Assembly (NCBI GenBank): GCA_963799045.1
Contig: CAWCVN010000008.1
Span: forward strand, 62,001 to 126,000
Direction of reading: 5' to 3'
Length of the DNA stretch: 64,000 nt
Origin: DASRSS01 sp963799045
GTDB taxonomy: Bacteria; Actinomycetota; Actinomycetes; Mycobacteriales; Jatrophihabitantaceae
Shown here: one piece after another, positions 15,542 through 24,882 of the stretch
How the letters are laid out: every line of letters starts with the position of its first letter
Position numbering within the stretch: position 1 is the stretch's first letter
The notes under the pieces: model-generated
Told to the model about the DNA's origin: nothing
The model's database searches: none
Seen by the model: only the letters and a program-made list of their open reading frames with translations
Made by a program: the position numbers and the translations under genes

Positions 15542-18500
15542 TGAGCCGGCGCCCCAGAGCACTGCTCGCACTGTTCACCGGCCTGGTCGCGGCCGCCGCG
15601 CTCGCCGTCGGGCTCGTCACCGGGCAGTCGGCCCCCGCGCAGGCGCTCACCGGCTCGCAGTTCGACGCCGGCAACATCATCAGCGACGCGGTCTTCTACG
15701 ACGCGCGCACGATGTCGGCCGCCGACGTGCAGGCGTTCCTGAACCAGAAGTACACCGGCTGCGCGCCGGGCTACGTCTGCCTGCGCGACTACACGACGAA
15801 GACGACCTCGCGGCCGGCCGAGTCGGGGCTGTGCAGCGCGTACACGGGCAAGGCGAGCGAGACCGCCGCGGCGGTGATCGCGAACGTCGCCACCGCGTGC
15901 GGTGTCAACCCGCAGGCGCTGCTCGTGCTCCTGCAGAAGGAGTCCGGTCTCGTCACCTCGACCACGCCGAGCTATCAGACCGCGACGGGCTTCGGCTGCC
16001 CGGACTCGACCGGATGCAACTCGAAGTACTACGGGTTCTTCAACCAGGTCTACCTGGCGGCGCGCCAGTTCAGGCTGTACCGGCTGAACCCGACCGACTA
16101 CAACTACGTCGCCGGGCGCAGCAGCTACATCTTGTACAACCCGAACACGAAGTGCGGCGGCAGCAACGTCGTCATCCAGAACCAGGCCACGGCCGGCCTG
16201 TACGACTACACGCCCTACCAGCCGAACGCGGCGGCACTGGCCAACCTCACCGGTACCGGCGACAAGTGCAGCGCGTACGGCAACCGCAACTTCTGGTACT
16301 ACTTCAACACCTGGTTCGGCAGCGCGCCCACGCCACACGACCCGGGCGGCCTGCTGCTCACCCGGTCGGACGGCTCGCTGTGGTACTACGCCAACAGCGG
16401 CAACCTCACCGAGCCCTACCAGTACCCGCCGGTCGAGGTCGGAACCCGCGGCTGGAAGCAGTTCACGCACATCCTGACCGGCGACGTCGACGGCGACGGT
16501 CTGTCGGACGTCGTGGCCACCCGCCCGGACGGCTCGCTGTGGCTGTACCGCAACGACGGAAGCACGCTGCCGTATCCGAGCAGTATCCGGATTGGCGCCA
16601 GCGGATGGGATCACTTCGGCCAGATCGCGCTCGGTGACGTCAACGGCGACGGCCGGGCGGACATCGTCGCGACGAGGCCGAACGGCACGGTGTGGCTGTA
16701 CCCGAACACCGGTGACGCGTCGCGCCCGTTCGGCCCGCGCGTCCAGATCGCGGCGTCCGGCTGGCGGAACCCGCCGCAACTCATGCTCGGCGACATCGAC
16801 GGCGACGGGCTTGCCGACATCGTCGCCACGCACAGTGACGGCTCGCTGTGGCTCTACCACGCCACGGGCAATGCGAGCGCACCGTTCGCGGCGGGAGTGC
16901 GGATCGGAGCCGGCGGCTGGCAGCACTTCGACAAGATCACGCTCACCGACACCAACTCCGACGGGCTCGCCGATCTCGTCGCCACCCAGCCGAACGGCAC
17001 CCTGTGGCTGTATCTGAACACGCCGGGCCAGGCGCAGCCGTTCCACCACGGCACCCGCATCGGCGCCAACGGGTGGCAGGCGTTCAACACCCTCGCCGCG
17101 ACGGACGTTCCGGTCCCGCACCCCACCCCGACGACCGACCTGATCGCCACGCGTCCCGACGGCAGCCTGTGGCAGTACCCGGTGCAGCAGCAGAACCCGT
17201 TCCCCAGCCGCGCGAGCATCGGCTCGGGATGGCAGAACTTCCAGCGGCTGCTGCTCGGTGACGTCGACGGCGACGGCCGCGCCGACATCATCGGGGTAAA
17301 ACCCGACGGCCAACTGTGGCTGTACCGCAACACGGGTACGCCCGGCCACCCCTACAGTGGCCAGGATCGGACCGAGATCGGCAAGTCCGGGTGGCAGAAG
17401 CTCATCTTGCTGGCGGCCGCCGACGTCAACGGCGACGGCCGCGTCGACATCGTGGCCACCCGGGCAGACGGCACGCTGTGGCTGTACCCCAACAGCGGAA
17501 ACGCCAACAATCCGTTCCCCACTCGCCGGCTGATCGGCCACTCCGGCTGGAAGCAGTTCGATCGCATCGTCGCCGCCGACGTGAACGGCGACGGCAAGTC
17601 GGATCTGATCGCAACGCGCCCGGACGGATCGCTGGTGCGCTACCTCAGCAACGGCAGCCTCACCCATCCCTACAGTGGCCGGCAGTCGACCGCGCTCTCG
17701 GGCTGGCAGGACTACACCGGGCTTACCGCGGCGGATATCGACGGCGACGGCCGCGCCGATCTCGTGGCCACTCGGGCAGACGGCACGCTGTGGCTGGACC
17801 GCGACGCGGGCCGTGACCGGTTCCCGCACCTCACGCGGCTGAGCGCCTCGGGCTGGAGCGGGTACGACACCGTGCTCGCGGGAGACGTGGCCGGCGACGG
17901 CCGCGCCGACCTCGTCAGCCGCGCCGCCGACGGCACGCTGTACCTGTACCGCAATGCCGGTGCCGTCCAGCCGTACACCAGCGCCGCGCAGCTCGCCAGT
18001 TCGGGCTGGCAGGGCGTCACGATGCTCAGCGAGGCGGACGTCAACCACGACGGCCTGCCCGACCTGGTCGGTGTGCAGAGCCCGGGGTCGTTGTGGCTGT
18101 ACCGCAACACAGGGAGCACCTCCCAGCCGTTCACGACCACGCAACAGAGCAAGATCGGACGGTCCGGCTGGCAGAGCTACGACACGCTGGTGAGTGCCGA
18201 CGTCAACGGCGACGGCTACGCCGACATCGTCGGTCGAAAACCCGACGGCAGCCTGTGGTTGTATCGCAACACCGGCAACCCGGCGCGTCCGTTCACGTCG
18301 GCGAAGAGCCAGATAGGCTGGAACTGGCAGGTCTACGACACGATCCTGGCTGCCGATGTCAACCACGACGGGCTGCCGGATCTCATCGCCCGCGAGCCCG
18401 ACGGCACGCTGTGGGTCTACCTCAACTCCCACGATCCGAACGCGCCGTACCCGACGCGGATGCAGATCGGGACCGGATGGCAGGTGTACGACAAGATCGC

Positions 18501-18660
18501 CGCGGTCGACGTCGACAGCGACGGCCGCGCCGACCTGGTCGCCTCGAAGCCGGACGGCTCGCTGTGGCTGTACCGCAACAGCGGCAACCGGACCGCTCCG
18601 TATCCCGCCGCGATCCAGATCGCGGCCACCGGCTTTGCGTCCTACGACCGCATGTTCTGA
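15541..18660 (+). CDS. Large secreted protein: lysozyme-like N-domain plus about 15 FG-GAP-type repeats
   Basis: A 1039-residue exported protein with a Sec signal (residues 1-36, ending PAQA). Residues 40-260 hold a Cys-containing domain with LQKESGLV, whose Glu recalls lysozyme-like/transglycosylase folds. This N-domain resembles those found on actinobacterial hemagglutinin-like wall proteins. From residue 262 to the end there are about 15 repeats near 50 residues, each with a calcium-loop D-x-D/N-x-D-G, then AD-VATRPDGSLWLYRN and a GW motif. The first is partial and the fifth full repeat has lost the loop. The array predicts one or two beta-propellers that bind glycans or other surface ligands. 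The start overlaps the lipoprotein stop. Enzyme activity is inferred, not shown. Confidence 0.82.
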   Translation: MSRRPRALLALFTGLVAAAALAVGLVTGQSAPAQALTGSQFDAGNIISDAVFYDARTMSAADVQAFLNQKYTGCAPGYVCLRDYTTKTTSRPAESGLCSAYTGKASETAAAVIANVATACGVNPQALLVLLQKESGLVTSTTPSYQTATGFGCPDSTGCNSKYYGFFNQVYLAARQFRLYRLNPTDYNYVAGRSSYILYNPNTKCGGSNVVIQNQATAGLYDYTPYQPNAAALANLTGTGDKCSAYGNRNFWYYFNTWFGSAPTPHDPGGLLLTRSDGSLWYYANSGNLTEPYQYPPVEVGTRGWKQFTHILTGDVDGDGLSDVVATRPDGSLWLYRNDGSTLPYPSSIRIGASGWDHFGQIALGDVNGDGRADIVATRPNGTVWLYPNTGDASRPFGPRVQIAASGWRNPPQLMLGDIDGDGLADIVATHSDGSLWLYHATGNASAPFAAGVRIGAGGWQHFDKITLTDTNSDGLADLVATQPNGTLWLYLNTPGQAQPFHHGTRIGANGWQAFNTLAATDVPVPHPTPTTDLIATRPDGSLWQYPVQQQNPFPSRASIGSGWQNFQRLLLGDVDGDGRADIIGVKPDGQLWLYRNTGTPGHPYSGQDRTEIGKSGWQKLILLAAADVNGDGRVDIVATRADGTLWLYPNSGNANNPFPTRRLIGHSGWKQFDRIVAADVNGDGKSDLIATRPDGSLVRYLSNGSLTHPYSGRQSTALSGWQDYTGLTAADIDGDGRADLVATRADGTLWLDRDAGRDRFPHLTRLSASGWSGYDTVLAGDVAGDGRADLVSRAADGTLYLYRNAGAVQPYTSAAQLASSGWQGVTMLSEADVNHDGLPDLVGVQSPGSLWLYRNTGSTSQPFTTTQQSKIGRSGWQSYDTLVSADVNGDGYADIVGRKPDGSLWLYRNTGNPARPFTSAKSQIGWNWQVYDTILAADVNHDGLPDLIAREPDGTLWVYLNSHDPNAPYPTRMQIGTGWQVYDKIAAVDVDSDGRADLVASKPDGSLWLYRNSGNRTAPYPAAIQIAATGFASYDRMF

Positions 18661-18729
18661 ACCGTTGGTCGCGACGCGCGCCGGGGGGTGTGCGAGGCTG
18701 TCAGTCGCATTCGAGCGACGGAGGTGACG

Positions 18730-19800
18730 GTGGGTTCGACGGACGCGGTGATCCTGGTCGGCGGGCTGGGCACCCGATTGCGCCCGCTGACGCTCTCGGC
18801 GCCGAAACCGATGCTCCCGACCGCCGGCGTGCCGTTCCTGACGCACCTGATCGCGCGGATCCGCGAAGCCGGCGTCGAGCACGTCGTGCTCGGCACGTCC
18901 TACCGCGCCGAGGTCTTCGCCGACCACTTCGGTGACGGCTCGGCGCTCGGCGTCGAACTCGAGTACGTCGTCGAGAACGAGCCGCTGGGCACCGGCGGCG
19001 GCATCCGCAACGTCGCCTCCTGGCTGCGCGGGGACACCGCGCTGATCTTCAACGGCGACGTGTTGTCCGGTGTCGACCTGCGCGCGCTGCTGGCCACGCA
19101 CACGAGCACCGGCGCGGACGTGACGCTGTACCTGACCAAGGTCGACGACCCGCGCGCGTTCGGCTGCGTGCCCACCGACGCCGACGGCCGCGTGACCGCG
19201 TTCCTCGAGAAGGACCCCGACCCGGTCACCGACCAGATCAACGCCGGCACCTACGTGTTCCGGCGCGAGGTGATCGACTCCATCCCGACCGGCCGGCCGG
19301 TCTCGGTCGAACACGAGACATTCCCGGGGTTGCTCGCCGCCGGCGCGCGCATCGCCGGACATGTCGACTCGACCTACTGGCGCGACCTCGGCCGCCCGGA
19401 CGATTTCGTGGCGGGCTCGGCGGACCTCGTGCTGGGCATCGCGCCGTCGCCGGCGCTGCCGGGGCCGACCGGTGAGGCGCTGGTGCTCGCGGGGGCGCAA
19501 GTCGACCCGTCTGCCACGCTGCGCGGCGGAACCTGCGTCGGGCACGGCTGCGTGGTCGGACCGGGCGCGGTGCTCGACGGCGCGGTGCTGTTCGATCGCG
19601 CGGTGATCGGTGCCGATGCGCGGGTGTCGCGCTCGGCGATCGGCTTCGACGCGGTGATCGGTGCGGACGTGGTCGTCGACGGTGCGGTCGTCGGTGACCG
19701 GGTCCGGCTCGGTGACCGGGTCGAGTTGCTCGCCGGCGCCCGCGTGTGGCCCGACGTGATGATCCCGGACGGTGGCATCCGCTTCTCCTCCGACCTCTGA
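18730..19800 (+). CDS. manB: Mannose-1-phosphate guanylyltransferase-like nucleotidyltransferase
   Basis: A 356-residue sugar-phosphate nucleotidyltransferase. The N-terminal Rossmann-like domain has the signature VILVGGLGTRLRPLTLSAPKPMLP at about residues 6-29, then EYVVENEPLGTGGGIRNV and IFNGDVLSG (metal-binding Asp). The C-terminal third is a left-handed beta-helix of hexapeptide turns (VGPGAVLDGAVLFDRAVIGADARV). It should make GDP-mannose from GTP and mannose-1-phosphate for wall and lipoglycan synthesis. The GTG at 18730 is five bases after GGAGG (18720-18724). The neighbourhood of wbbL and F420 genes matches mycobacterial manB. Confidence 0.88.
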   Translation: MGSTDAVILVGGLGTRLRPLTLSAPKPMLPTAGVPFLTHLIARIREAGVEHVVLGTSYRAEVFADHFGDGSALGVELEYVVENEPLGTGGGIRNVASWLRGDTALIFNGDVLSGVDLRALLATHTSTGADVTLYLTKVDDPRAFGCVPTDADGRVTAFLEKDPDPVTDQINAGTYVFRREVIDSIPTGRPVSVEHETFPGLLAAGARIAGHVDSTYWRDLGRPDDFVAGSADLVLGIAPSPALPGPTGEALVLAGAQVDPSATLRGGTCVGHGCVVGPGAVLDGAVLFDRAVIGADARVSRSAIGFDAVIGADVVVDGAVVGDRVRLGDRVELLAGARVWPDVMIPDGGIRFSSDL

Positions 19801-19809
19801 CCCCGTTTC

Positions 19810-20715
19810 GTGACTGACTTTGTGTGGGCGGCGGCGCGGCCGGTGGACCTGCTGGGCACGCTGGCCCCGCTGCGGCGCGGCGCGGGCGACCCCGCGCACC
19901 GGGTGGACCCGGACGGGACGTTCTGGTGGGGCTGCGCCACGCCCGGCGGCGACGGCACGCTCGCGCTCCGTCGGCACGGTTCCGGCGTCCGCGCCGCGGC
20001 CTGGGGCCCCGGCGCGGACTGGCTGCTCGAGCGCGTCCCGGCACTGCTCGGCGCCGACGACGACTGGTCCCTGCTCGAGCTGGCCGCGCACCCGTTGCTG
20101 CAGCGGACCCGGCGGCACAACCCCGGCCTGCGCCTGCCCGCGACCGGGCTGGTGCTCGACTCGCTGGTCCCGGCGATCCTCGAGCAGAAGGTCACCGGCA
20201 CGGAGGCGCACCGTGCCTGGCGGGGGCTGCTGCGCCGGTTCGGGCGCCCGGCACCCGGCCCCCGGGAGGACCTGTTCGTGCCGCCGGACCCGAGCGTGCT
20301 GCTCGGCATCCCGACCTGGGAATGGCACCGGCTCGGCGTCGACGGCAAGCGGACGCGGGCCATCCGAGCGGCGGCGTCGGTGGCGGGCCGGCTGGAGGAA
20401 TGCGTGGCGGTGCCGCCCGCGGCTGCCGAGGCGCGCCTGCGGCTCGTACCCGGCGTGGGGGAGTGGACGGCGGCCGAGACGGTGCTGCGGGTGCTCGGCC
20501 ACGCCGACGCGGTCAGCGTCGGGGACTTCCACCTGGCCAACCTGGTCGTGCACGCGCTCACCGGCCGCGCCCGCGGCAGCGACGAGCAGATGCTGACCCT
20601 GCTCGCGCGGTGGGCCGGTCACCGGGCGTGGATCGTCCGGCTCATCGAGGTCTGCGGTGTGCGCCCGCCCGCCTTCGGGCCCCGTTTCGCCCCGACCGAC
20701 ATCCGCGCCCGCTGA
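19810..20715 (+). CDS. AlkA-like DNA-3-methyladenine glycosylase (HhH-GPD)
   Basis: A 301-residue base-excision repair protein. The central and C-terminal parts carry the helix-hairpin-helix and GPD region: LVLDSLVPAILEQKVTGTEAHRAW, then RLRLVPGVGEWTAAETVLRVLGHADAVSVGDFHLANLV, where the Asp of VGDFH is the catalytic residue typical of the superfamily. The N-terminal part resembles that of other long actinobacterial homologues. It removes alkylated bases from DNA. The GTG at 19810 starts nine bases after manB and no ribosome binding site is visible. It converges with the serine hydrolase gene. Confidence 0.88.
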   Translation: MTDFVWAAARPVDLLGTLAPLRRGAGDPAHRVDPDGTFWWGCATPGGDGTLALRRHGSGVRAAAWGPGADWLLERVPALLGADDDWSLLELAAHPLLQRTRRHNPGLRLPATGLVLDSLVPAILEQKVTGTEAHRAWRGLLRRFGRPAPGPREDLFVPPDPSVLLGIPTWEWHRLGVDGKRTRAIRAAASVAGRLEECVAVPPAAAEARLRLVPGVGEWTAAETVLRVLGHADAVSVGDFHLANLVVHALTGRARGSDEQMLTLLARWAGHRAWIVRLIEVCGVRPPAFGPRFAPTDIRAR

Positions 20716-20742
20716 GTGCTGCCGTCCCGCTCCTGCGCGGGT

Positions 20743-21567
20743 TCAGACGGCGGCGAGGACCGCGTCGGACAGCGCCGGCCAGGCCTGCGCCGCCCAGGGG
20801 CCGAAGTCGCGGTCGGCGAGCGCGACCAGGCCCACGCCCGCGACCGGGTCGATCCACATCATCGTGCCGCGCTGGCCGAAGTGGCCGTACGTCTGCGCCG
20901 AATTGGCCGAGCCGGTCCAGTGCGGCGACTTGTGGGCGCGGATCTCGAAGCCCAGCCCCCAGTCGTTCGGGTCCTGCGGTCCGAAGCCCGGCAGGACCCC
21001 GCGCAGGCCCGGGTACTGGACGGTGCGCAGCTCGGTCACCGTGGACTCGTGCAGCAGCCCGGTCGGGCGCAGCAGCTCCTGCACCACCCGGGCCAGGTCG
21101 GCGACGGTGGACACGCCGTCCTTGGCGGGCGAGCCCGGCAGCGTGGTCGCCGCCAGCCCCAGCGGCCGGGCCAGCGCCTCGTCGAGGTACCGCGGGAAGG
21201 CCATTCCCGTCGCGGCCGACACCAACGACGCGGCCAGCTCGATGCCGACGTTGGAGTACACCCGCCGGACGGCCGGGGGGAAGGACTTCATCGGCCGCTC
21301 CGGCGCCAGCCCGGAGGCATGGGCGAGCAGGTGGCGCAGCGTCGCGCCGGGGATCAGCCACTCGTCGGCCGGGTGGTCGAGGTCGAGGGCGCCCTCCTCG
21401 ACGGCGACGAGTACGGCCAGTGCGGCGAGCGGCTTGGTGACCGAGGCGAGGCCGAAACGGTGATCGACGGCGCCGGTCGCGGCGAGCACGCCCTCCGGGC
21501 CGACGGCGGCGGCCGCCGCGGTGGGCACCGGCCAGTCGGCGACCGCGGACAGCACGTCGGCGCGCAC
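20743..21567 (-). CDS. Serine hydrolase of the beta-lactamase/esterase family
   Basis: A 274-residue protein with the class C beta-lactamase fold. The nucleophile Ser and Lys are in FGLASVTKPLAA (S-x-x-K), the Tyr in RRVYSNVG (Y-x-N), and the third motif is HFGQRG near residue 240. No signal peptide is seen, so a cytoplasmic esterase or peptidase is more likely than a drug-resistance enzyme. The GTG at 21567 overlaps the TAG of the CofE-NUDIX gene (TAGTG), so it is translated with the F420 genes. An apparent fusion with CofE in one open frame is an artefact of the CofE frameshift. Confidence 0.85.
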   Translation of the reverse strand: MRADVLSAVADWPVPTAAAAAVGPEGVLAATGAVDHRFGLASVTKPLAALAVLVAVEEGALDLDHPADEWLIPGATLRHLLAHASGLAPERPMKSFPPAVRRVYSNVGIELAASLVSAATGMAFPRYLDEALARPLGLAATTLPGSPAKDGVSTVADLARVVQELLRPTGLLHESTVTELRTVQYPGLRGVLPGFGPQDPNDWGLGFEIRAHKSPHWTGSANSAQTYGHFGQRGTMMWIDPVAGVGLVALADRDFGPWAAQAWPALSDAVLAAV

Positions 21568-22908
21568 TACAGCTCCAGCCGGTGCCGAGCGGCGGTGACC
21601 AGGGCCGGCAGCTCGGCCGAGACGTCGTCGGGTAGCGCGTCGAAGCCGAACCAGCGCAGGTCCAGCGACTCCTCGCTGGTGACCGGCTCGGCGGCCTCGG
21701 GGGCCACCGCGAGGAAGCGGACGTCCAGGTGCCGGGTCGGCACCCCCAGCGAGCAGGTGATGGGGTGGATGTCCAGGCCGAGCGGCGTCGGGTCGAACGA
21801 CAGCGCCCCGATCCCGCTCTCCTCGCGCGCCTCCCGCGCGGCCGCGTCGAGCAGGGTGTGGTCGCCGGCCTCGCAGTGCCCGCCGACCTGGACCCACAGC
21901 CCGACCCGCGGATGCAGGGTCAGCAGCACCGCCTGCCGGGACGGGTCGACCACCAGCGCCGACGCGGTCAGGTGCCCCGCGGCGCACGAACGCCACATCG
22001 CGTCGGTGCGCGCGGAGAGGAAGGCGAGGAACGCCTCGCGCAGGCCCGCTTCCGCGGCCGAGTCGGGCTCGAAGGCGGTCAGCACCTCCACCGCGTCCGC
22101 GTGCAGCGGCGGGGCCATGTCGGTGGCGCCGCCGACGTCCTCGCGCCCGACGGCCATCGCCTCCGCGGTGCCGAGCCGGAACAGGTCGTCCTGCGCGCCG
22201 CGGATCAGCGCCCGGCTGCCCTGGCCGTCGTCGTCGAGCTTGCCGTCGGTGGACATGCCCCGCACCACCGCCACGGGGATCGCCGCCGAGCTTGCCTTTC
22301 ACCAGGTCCCCGGCCGCGGCCAGCTCGTCGGCGATCGCCACCTGGGTGACGGCCAGCGTGTTGCCGTAGAGGTCGGTGCGCCCGCGCGGGTCGGTGAGCG
22401 CGGTGATGCCCGCGACGCCGATCGCGGTGTCGGTGATGCCGGCCCGCCACGGTCGCCCCATCGAATCGCTGACGATCACCGCGACGTCGACGCCGAGATG
22501 CTCGCGCAGGCTCTCGCGCAACAGCTGCGCGGAGGCGTCCGGGTCCAGCGGCAGCAGCGCGAGCTCGTTGCGCGCCACGTTCGACGCGTCCACCCCGGCC
22601 GCGGCGAGCACCAGCCCGTGCCGGGTCTCCACGATACGCAGCGGTCCGCGGCCGGCGACCAGGCGTACCGTCTCGGCGTCGATCGCCTCCTGCCTGGCGG
22701 CCTCGCGCGCCTGCGCGTCGTCGCCGTCGAGCACGAGCAGCCGGCCCTCCACCTTGGACACGGCCTTGGAGGTCACGACGAGCACGTCGCCGTCGGCAAG
22801 CGGCGGCGCGTGCTCGGCGATCAGCGCGGCGAGGTCGTCGCCCGGGCGCAGCTCGCCGATGCCGAACACCGGAAAGACCTCGATCCGTGGCACCGCGTGG
22901 TCGGTCAT
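21567..22908 (-). CDS. cofE: F420-0:gamma-glutamyl ligase joined in frame to a NUDIX domain (one frameshift)
   Basis: The first half is CofE, which adds glutamates to F420-0 using GTP: IEVFPVFGIGELRPGDDLA, DVLVVTSKAVSKVEGR, VIVSDSMGRPWRAGITDTAIGVAGI. Near 22285 one extra base shifts the frame; VAVVRGMSTDGKLDDDGQGSRALIRGAQDDLFRLGT then completes CofE. Without a stop the same frame continues through a linker into a NUDIX hydrolase domain (GGHCEAGDHTLLDAAAREAREESGIG). In mycobacterial FbiB the second domain is an FMN nitroreductase-like domain; here a NUDIX domain takes its place. The ATG at 22908 overlaps the cofD stop (ATGA). An internal ATG near 22117 could start NUDIX separately. Confidence 0.82.
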
Positions 22909-23879
22909 TTCAGCGCCTCACGCACCATGTCGGCGGTCGCGTCGTCGTCGGTCATGAGCAGCGGGACGGCGCGCACCTCGACGCCGGGGATGTCCGCGGT
23001 GTCGGTCTCGTGGATCAGCCAGCGGTCGGCACCAGCCCTCCGTCCCGAGCGGGCGCCGTAGTAGCCGCCCGACCGCCTCGGCACTGACCGCGATCCCCGA
23101 GCGTGGACAGGCAGACGTCGGCCATGCCCCGCACCGGCGCCTCGCCGACGATGGGCGAGAGCCCCGGCCACCGGCGCGGGTGTGGTGCGGACGGCCTCCG
23201 CGATCTCCGGCAGACGCGAGGATGGTCCCGATCGAGACGATCGGGTTGCTCGGCGCCACCAGAACGGCGTCGGCGGTCATGATCGCCTCCAGCACACCGG
23301 GAGCGGGCGTGGCGTCGTCCAACCCGATCTGCACGAACCCGTGCGTCGGCAGCGCGGCGCGGTGCCGCACCCACCACTCCTGGAAGTGGATGGCCTGCCT
23401 GCGAACGCTCGCGTGAGCAGCAGGTGCCATTGCCTGCTTCGTCGAGGTCGACGATCACGTGCGTCTCGCACCGGTCGTCGGTCATGGGCAGCATGCCGAT
23501 TCCCGGCTGCCACCGCTCGCACAGCGCCGCGGTCACGTCCGAGAGCGGGTAGCCGGCGTCGAGCATCCGGGTGCGGACGAGGTGTGTCGCGATGTCCAGA
23601 TCGCCGAGGTTGAACCACGACGGCTCGTGCCCCGTAGGCGCGGAACTCGTCCTGGATGCGCCAGGTCTCGCCCTCGCGGCCCCACCCGCGCTCGGTGTCG
23701 TTCACCCCGGCGAGCGCGTACATGATGCTGTCCAGGTCCGGGCAGATCCGCATGCCGTGCAAGGTGACGTCGTCACCGGTGTTGACGACCGCGGTGATCT
23801 CGTCGCCGGGGCAGGCGGCGCGGACTCCGCGCAAGAACTTCGCGCCGCCGACTCCGCCGGCCAGGACCGTAATTCGCAC
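22905..23879 (-). pseudogene. cofD: 2-phospho-L-lactate transferase CofD/FbiA, multiply frameshifted
   Basis: The start VRITVLAGGVGGAKFLRGV and VVNTGDDVTLHGMRICPDLDSIMYALAG are highly characteristic of CofD, which joins the lactyl or enolpyruvyl phosphate group to Fo in F420 biosynthesis. Later pieces in other frames (MLDAGYPLSDVTAALCERW, MLPMTDDRCETHV, DAVLVAPSNPIVSIGTILA, LLMTDDDATADMVREALK) complete the protein to its normal length. At least four frame changes are needed, which in an essential co-factor gene points to sequence errors. The GTG at 23879 follows TAGGTT by six bases, so the message is probably leaderless. The stop overlaps the cofE ATG. Confidence 0.88.
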
Positions 23880-23888
23880 CCGTCGAAC

Positions 23889-24200
23889 CTACGCGATGTC
23901 CGTGGACCGGCCGGTGGCCGCGGCCCCGGCGCGGACCTCGGAACGGCGGGCGCGCAGCAAGGCGCCGACCTCGTGCAGGGTCAGCTCACGGGCACCGAGC
24001 TCGACGGCCTTCGCCCGCAGGTGCGCGGGCAGGTCGTGATGCCAGCGCCACGGATGGTCCTGGAAGAAGCGGCGCGGAATGCCGAGTCGCTCGGCCATCT
24101 CGTGCAGCTCGTCTTGGGTGTCGGCCAGCAGATGGCAGAAATGGGTGTACCGCAGGCCCGCGCCTGGATAGGCACGGGCGGTGTCGACGTAGCAGGCCAT
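23889..24200 (-). CDS. DUF4031 family protein
   Basis: A 103-residue protein with the DUF4031 pattern: MACYVDTARAYPGAG at the start, then THFCHLLADTQDELHEMAERLGIPRRFFQD and WRWHHDLPAHLRAKAVELGA. The family has no established function. It lies 12 bases after the O-methyltransferase stop and ten before cofD on the same strand. Its TAG stop forms part of the TAGGTT box of the cofD promoter. Confidence 0.85.
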   Translation of the reverse strand: MACYVDTARAYPGAGLRYTHFCHLLADTQDELHEMAERLGIPRRFFQDHPWRWHHDLPAHLRAKAVELGARELTLHEVGALLRARRSEVRAGAAATGRSTDIA

Positions 24201-24212
24201 GCGCAGCCGGGT

Positions 24213-24852
24213 TCAGCGCTTGGCGGCCACCAGCAGGCCGTCGCCGACCGGCAGCAGGGCGGGGATGCAGCCGCTCGTCGTCGCGGACCGATTTGCCCAG
24301 CTCGCGGACGGTGAGCGTCTCGGTGTCGCGTTGGGTGGGGTCGGCGACGCGGTCGTGCCACAGGGCGTTGTCGAACGCGACCACGCCGCCCGGGCGCAGC
24401 AGCCGAACGGCCTGCTCGTAGTACACGGCGTAGGCGCTCTTGTCGGCGTCGACGAAGACGAGGTCGTACGCGTCCTCCCGCAGGCGGGGCAGCACCTCGG
24501 CCGCCGAGCCGTTGATCAGCCGGTAGCGGCCGGGGGTGACGCCGGCTTCGGTGAACGCCTCCTTCGCCGCGCGCTGGTTCTCGCCCTCGATGTCCACGGT
24601 CGTCAGCACGCCGTCGGGCGCCATGCCGCCCAGCAGGTACAGCCCGGACACCCCGGCGCCCGTCCCCACCTCGACGACCGCGCGCGCGGCGGTGGCCGCG
24701 GCGAGCAGGCGCAGCACGGCGCCGCCGGCCGGGCCGATGGGCACGCAGCCCAGCTCGCGGGCGCGCTCACGCGCGGTCGTGATGATCTGGTCTTCGGAGA
24801 CGTACGACTCCGCGTAGGCCACGCTCGCCAGGTTGACCATCGCCTCGGGCAT
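24213..24852 (-). CDS. SAM-dependent O-methyltransferase (Rv1220c-like), one frameshift near the end
   Basis: About 212 residues of the class I catechol-type methyltransferase family. Motif I is VVEVGTGAGVSGLYLLGGM (residues 55-75), the acidic loop TTVDIEGEN, and the metal site LVFVDADKSAY with Asp residues. VVAFDNALWHDRVADP is also typical. After RELGKSVRDDERL an extra C near 24268 shifts the frame; the normal end IPALLPVGDGLLVAAKR stops at 24213. The ATG at 24852 follows TAAGGT by six bases, suggesting a leaderless transcript. In M. tuberculosis the homologue sits beside sigE, as here. Its substrate is unknown. Confidence 0.88.
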
Positions 24853-24882
24853 GCGCTGACCTTATCGCCAGCGGCCGCGGTT

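Noticed and set aside
16480..18650. Regularly spaced DNA repeats resembling a CRISPR or tandem array
   Set aside because: The periodicity (about 150 bp) comes from protein repeats in a coding frame. There are no short identical repeats with unique spacers.
14866..20622. A 1918-codon open frame on the minus strand
   Set aside because: It lies antisense to the lipoprotein, propeller and manB genes, which have clear families. Its translation is low-complexity Arg/Gly/Val/Asp repeats mirroring the propeller repeats.
20743..22908. Apparent CofE-beta-lactamase fusion
   Set aside because: The extra base in cofE happens to put its first half in frame with the serine hydrolase. The middle section is nonsense in that frame, while the CofE-NUDIX frame is conserved.
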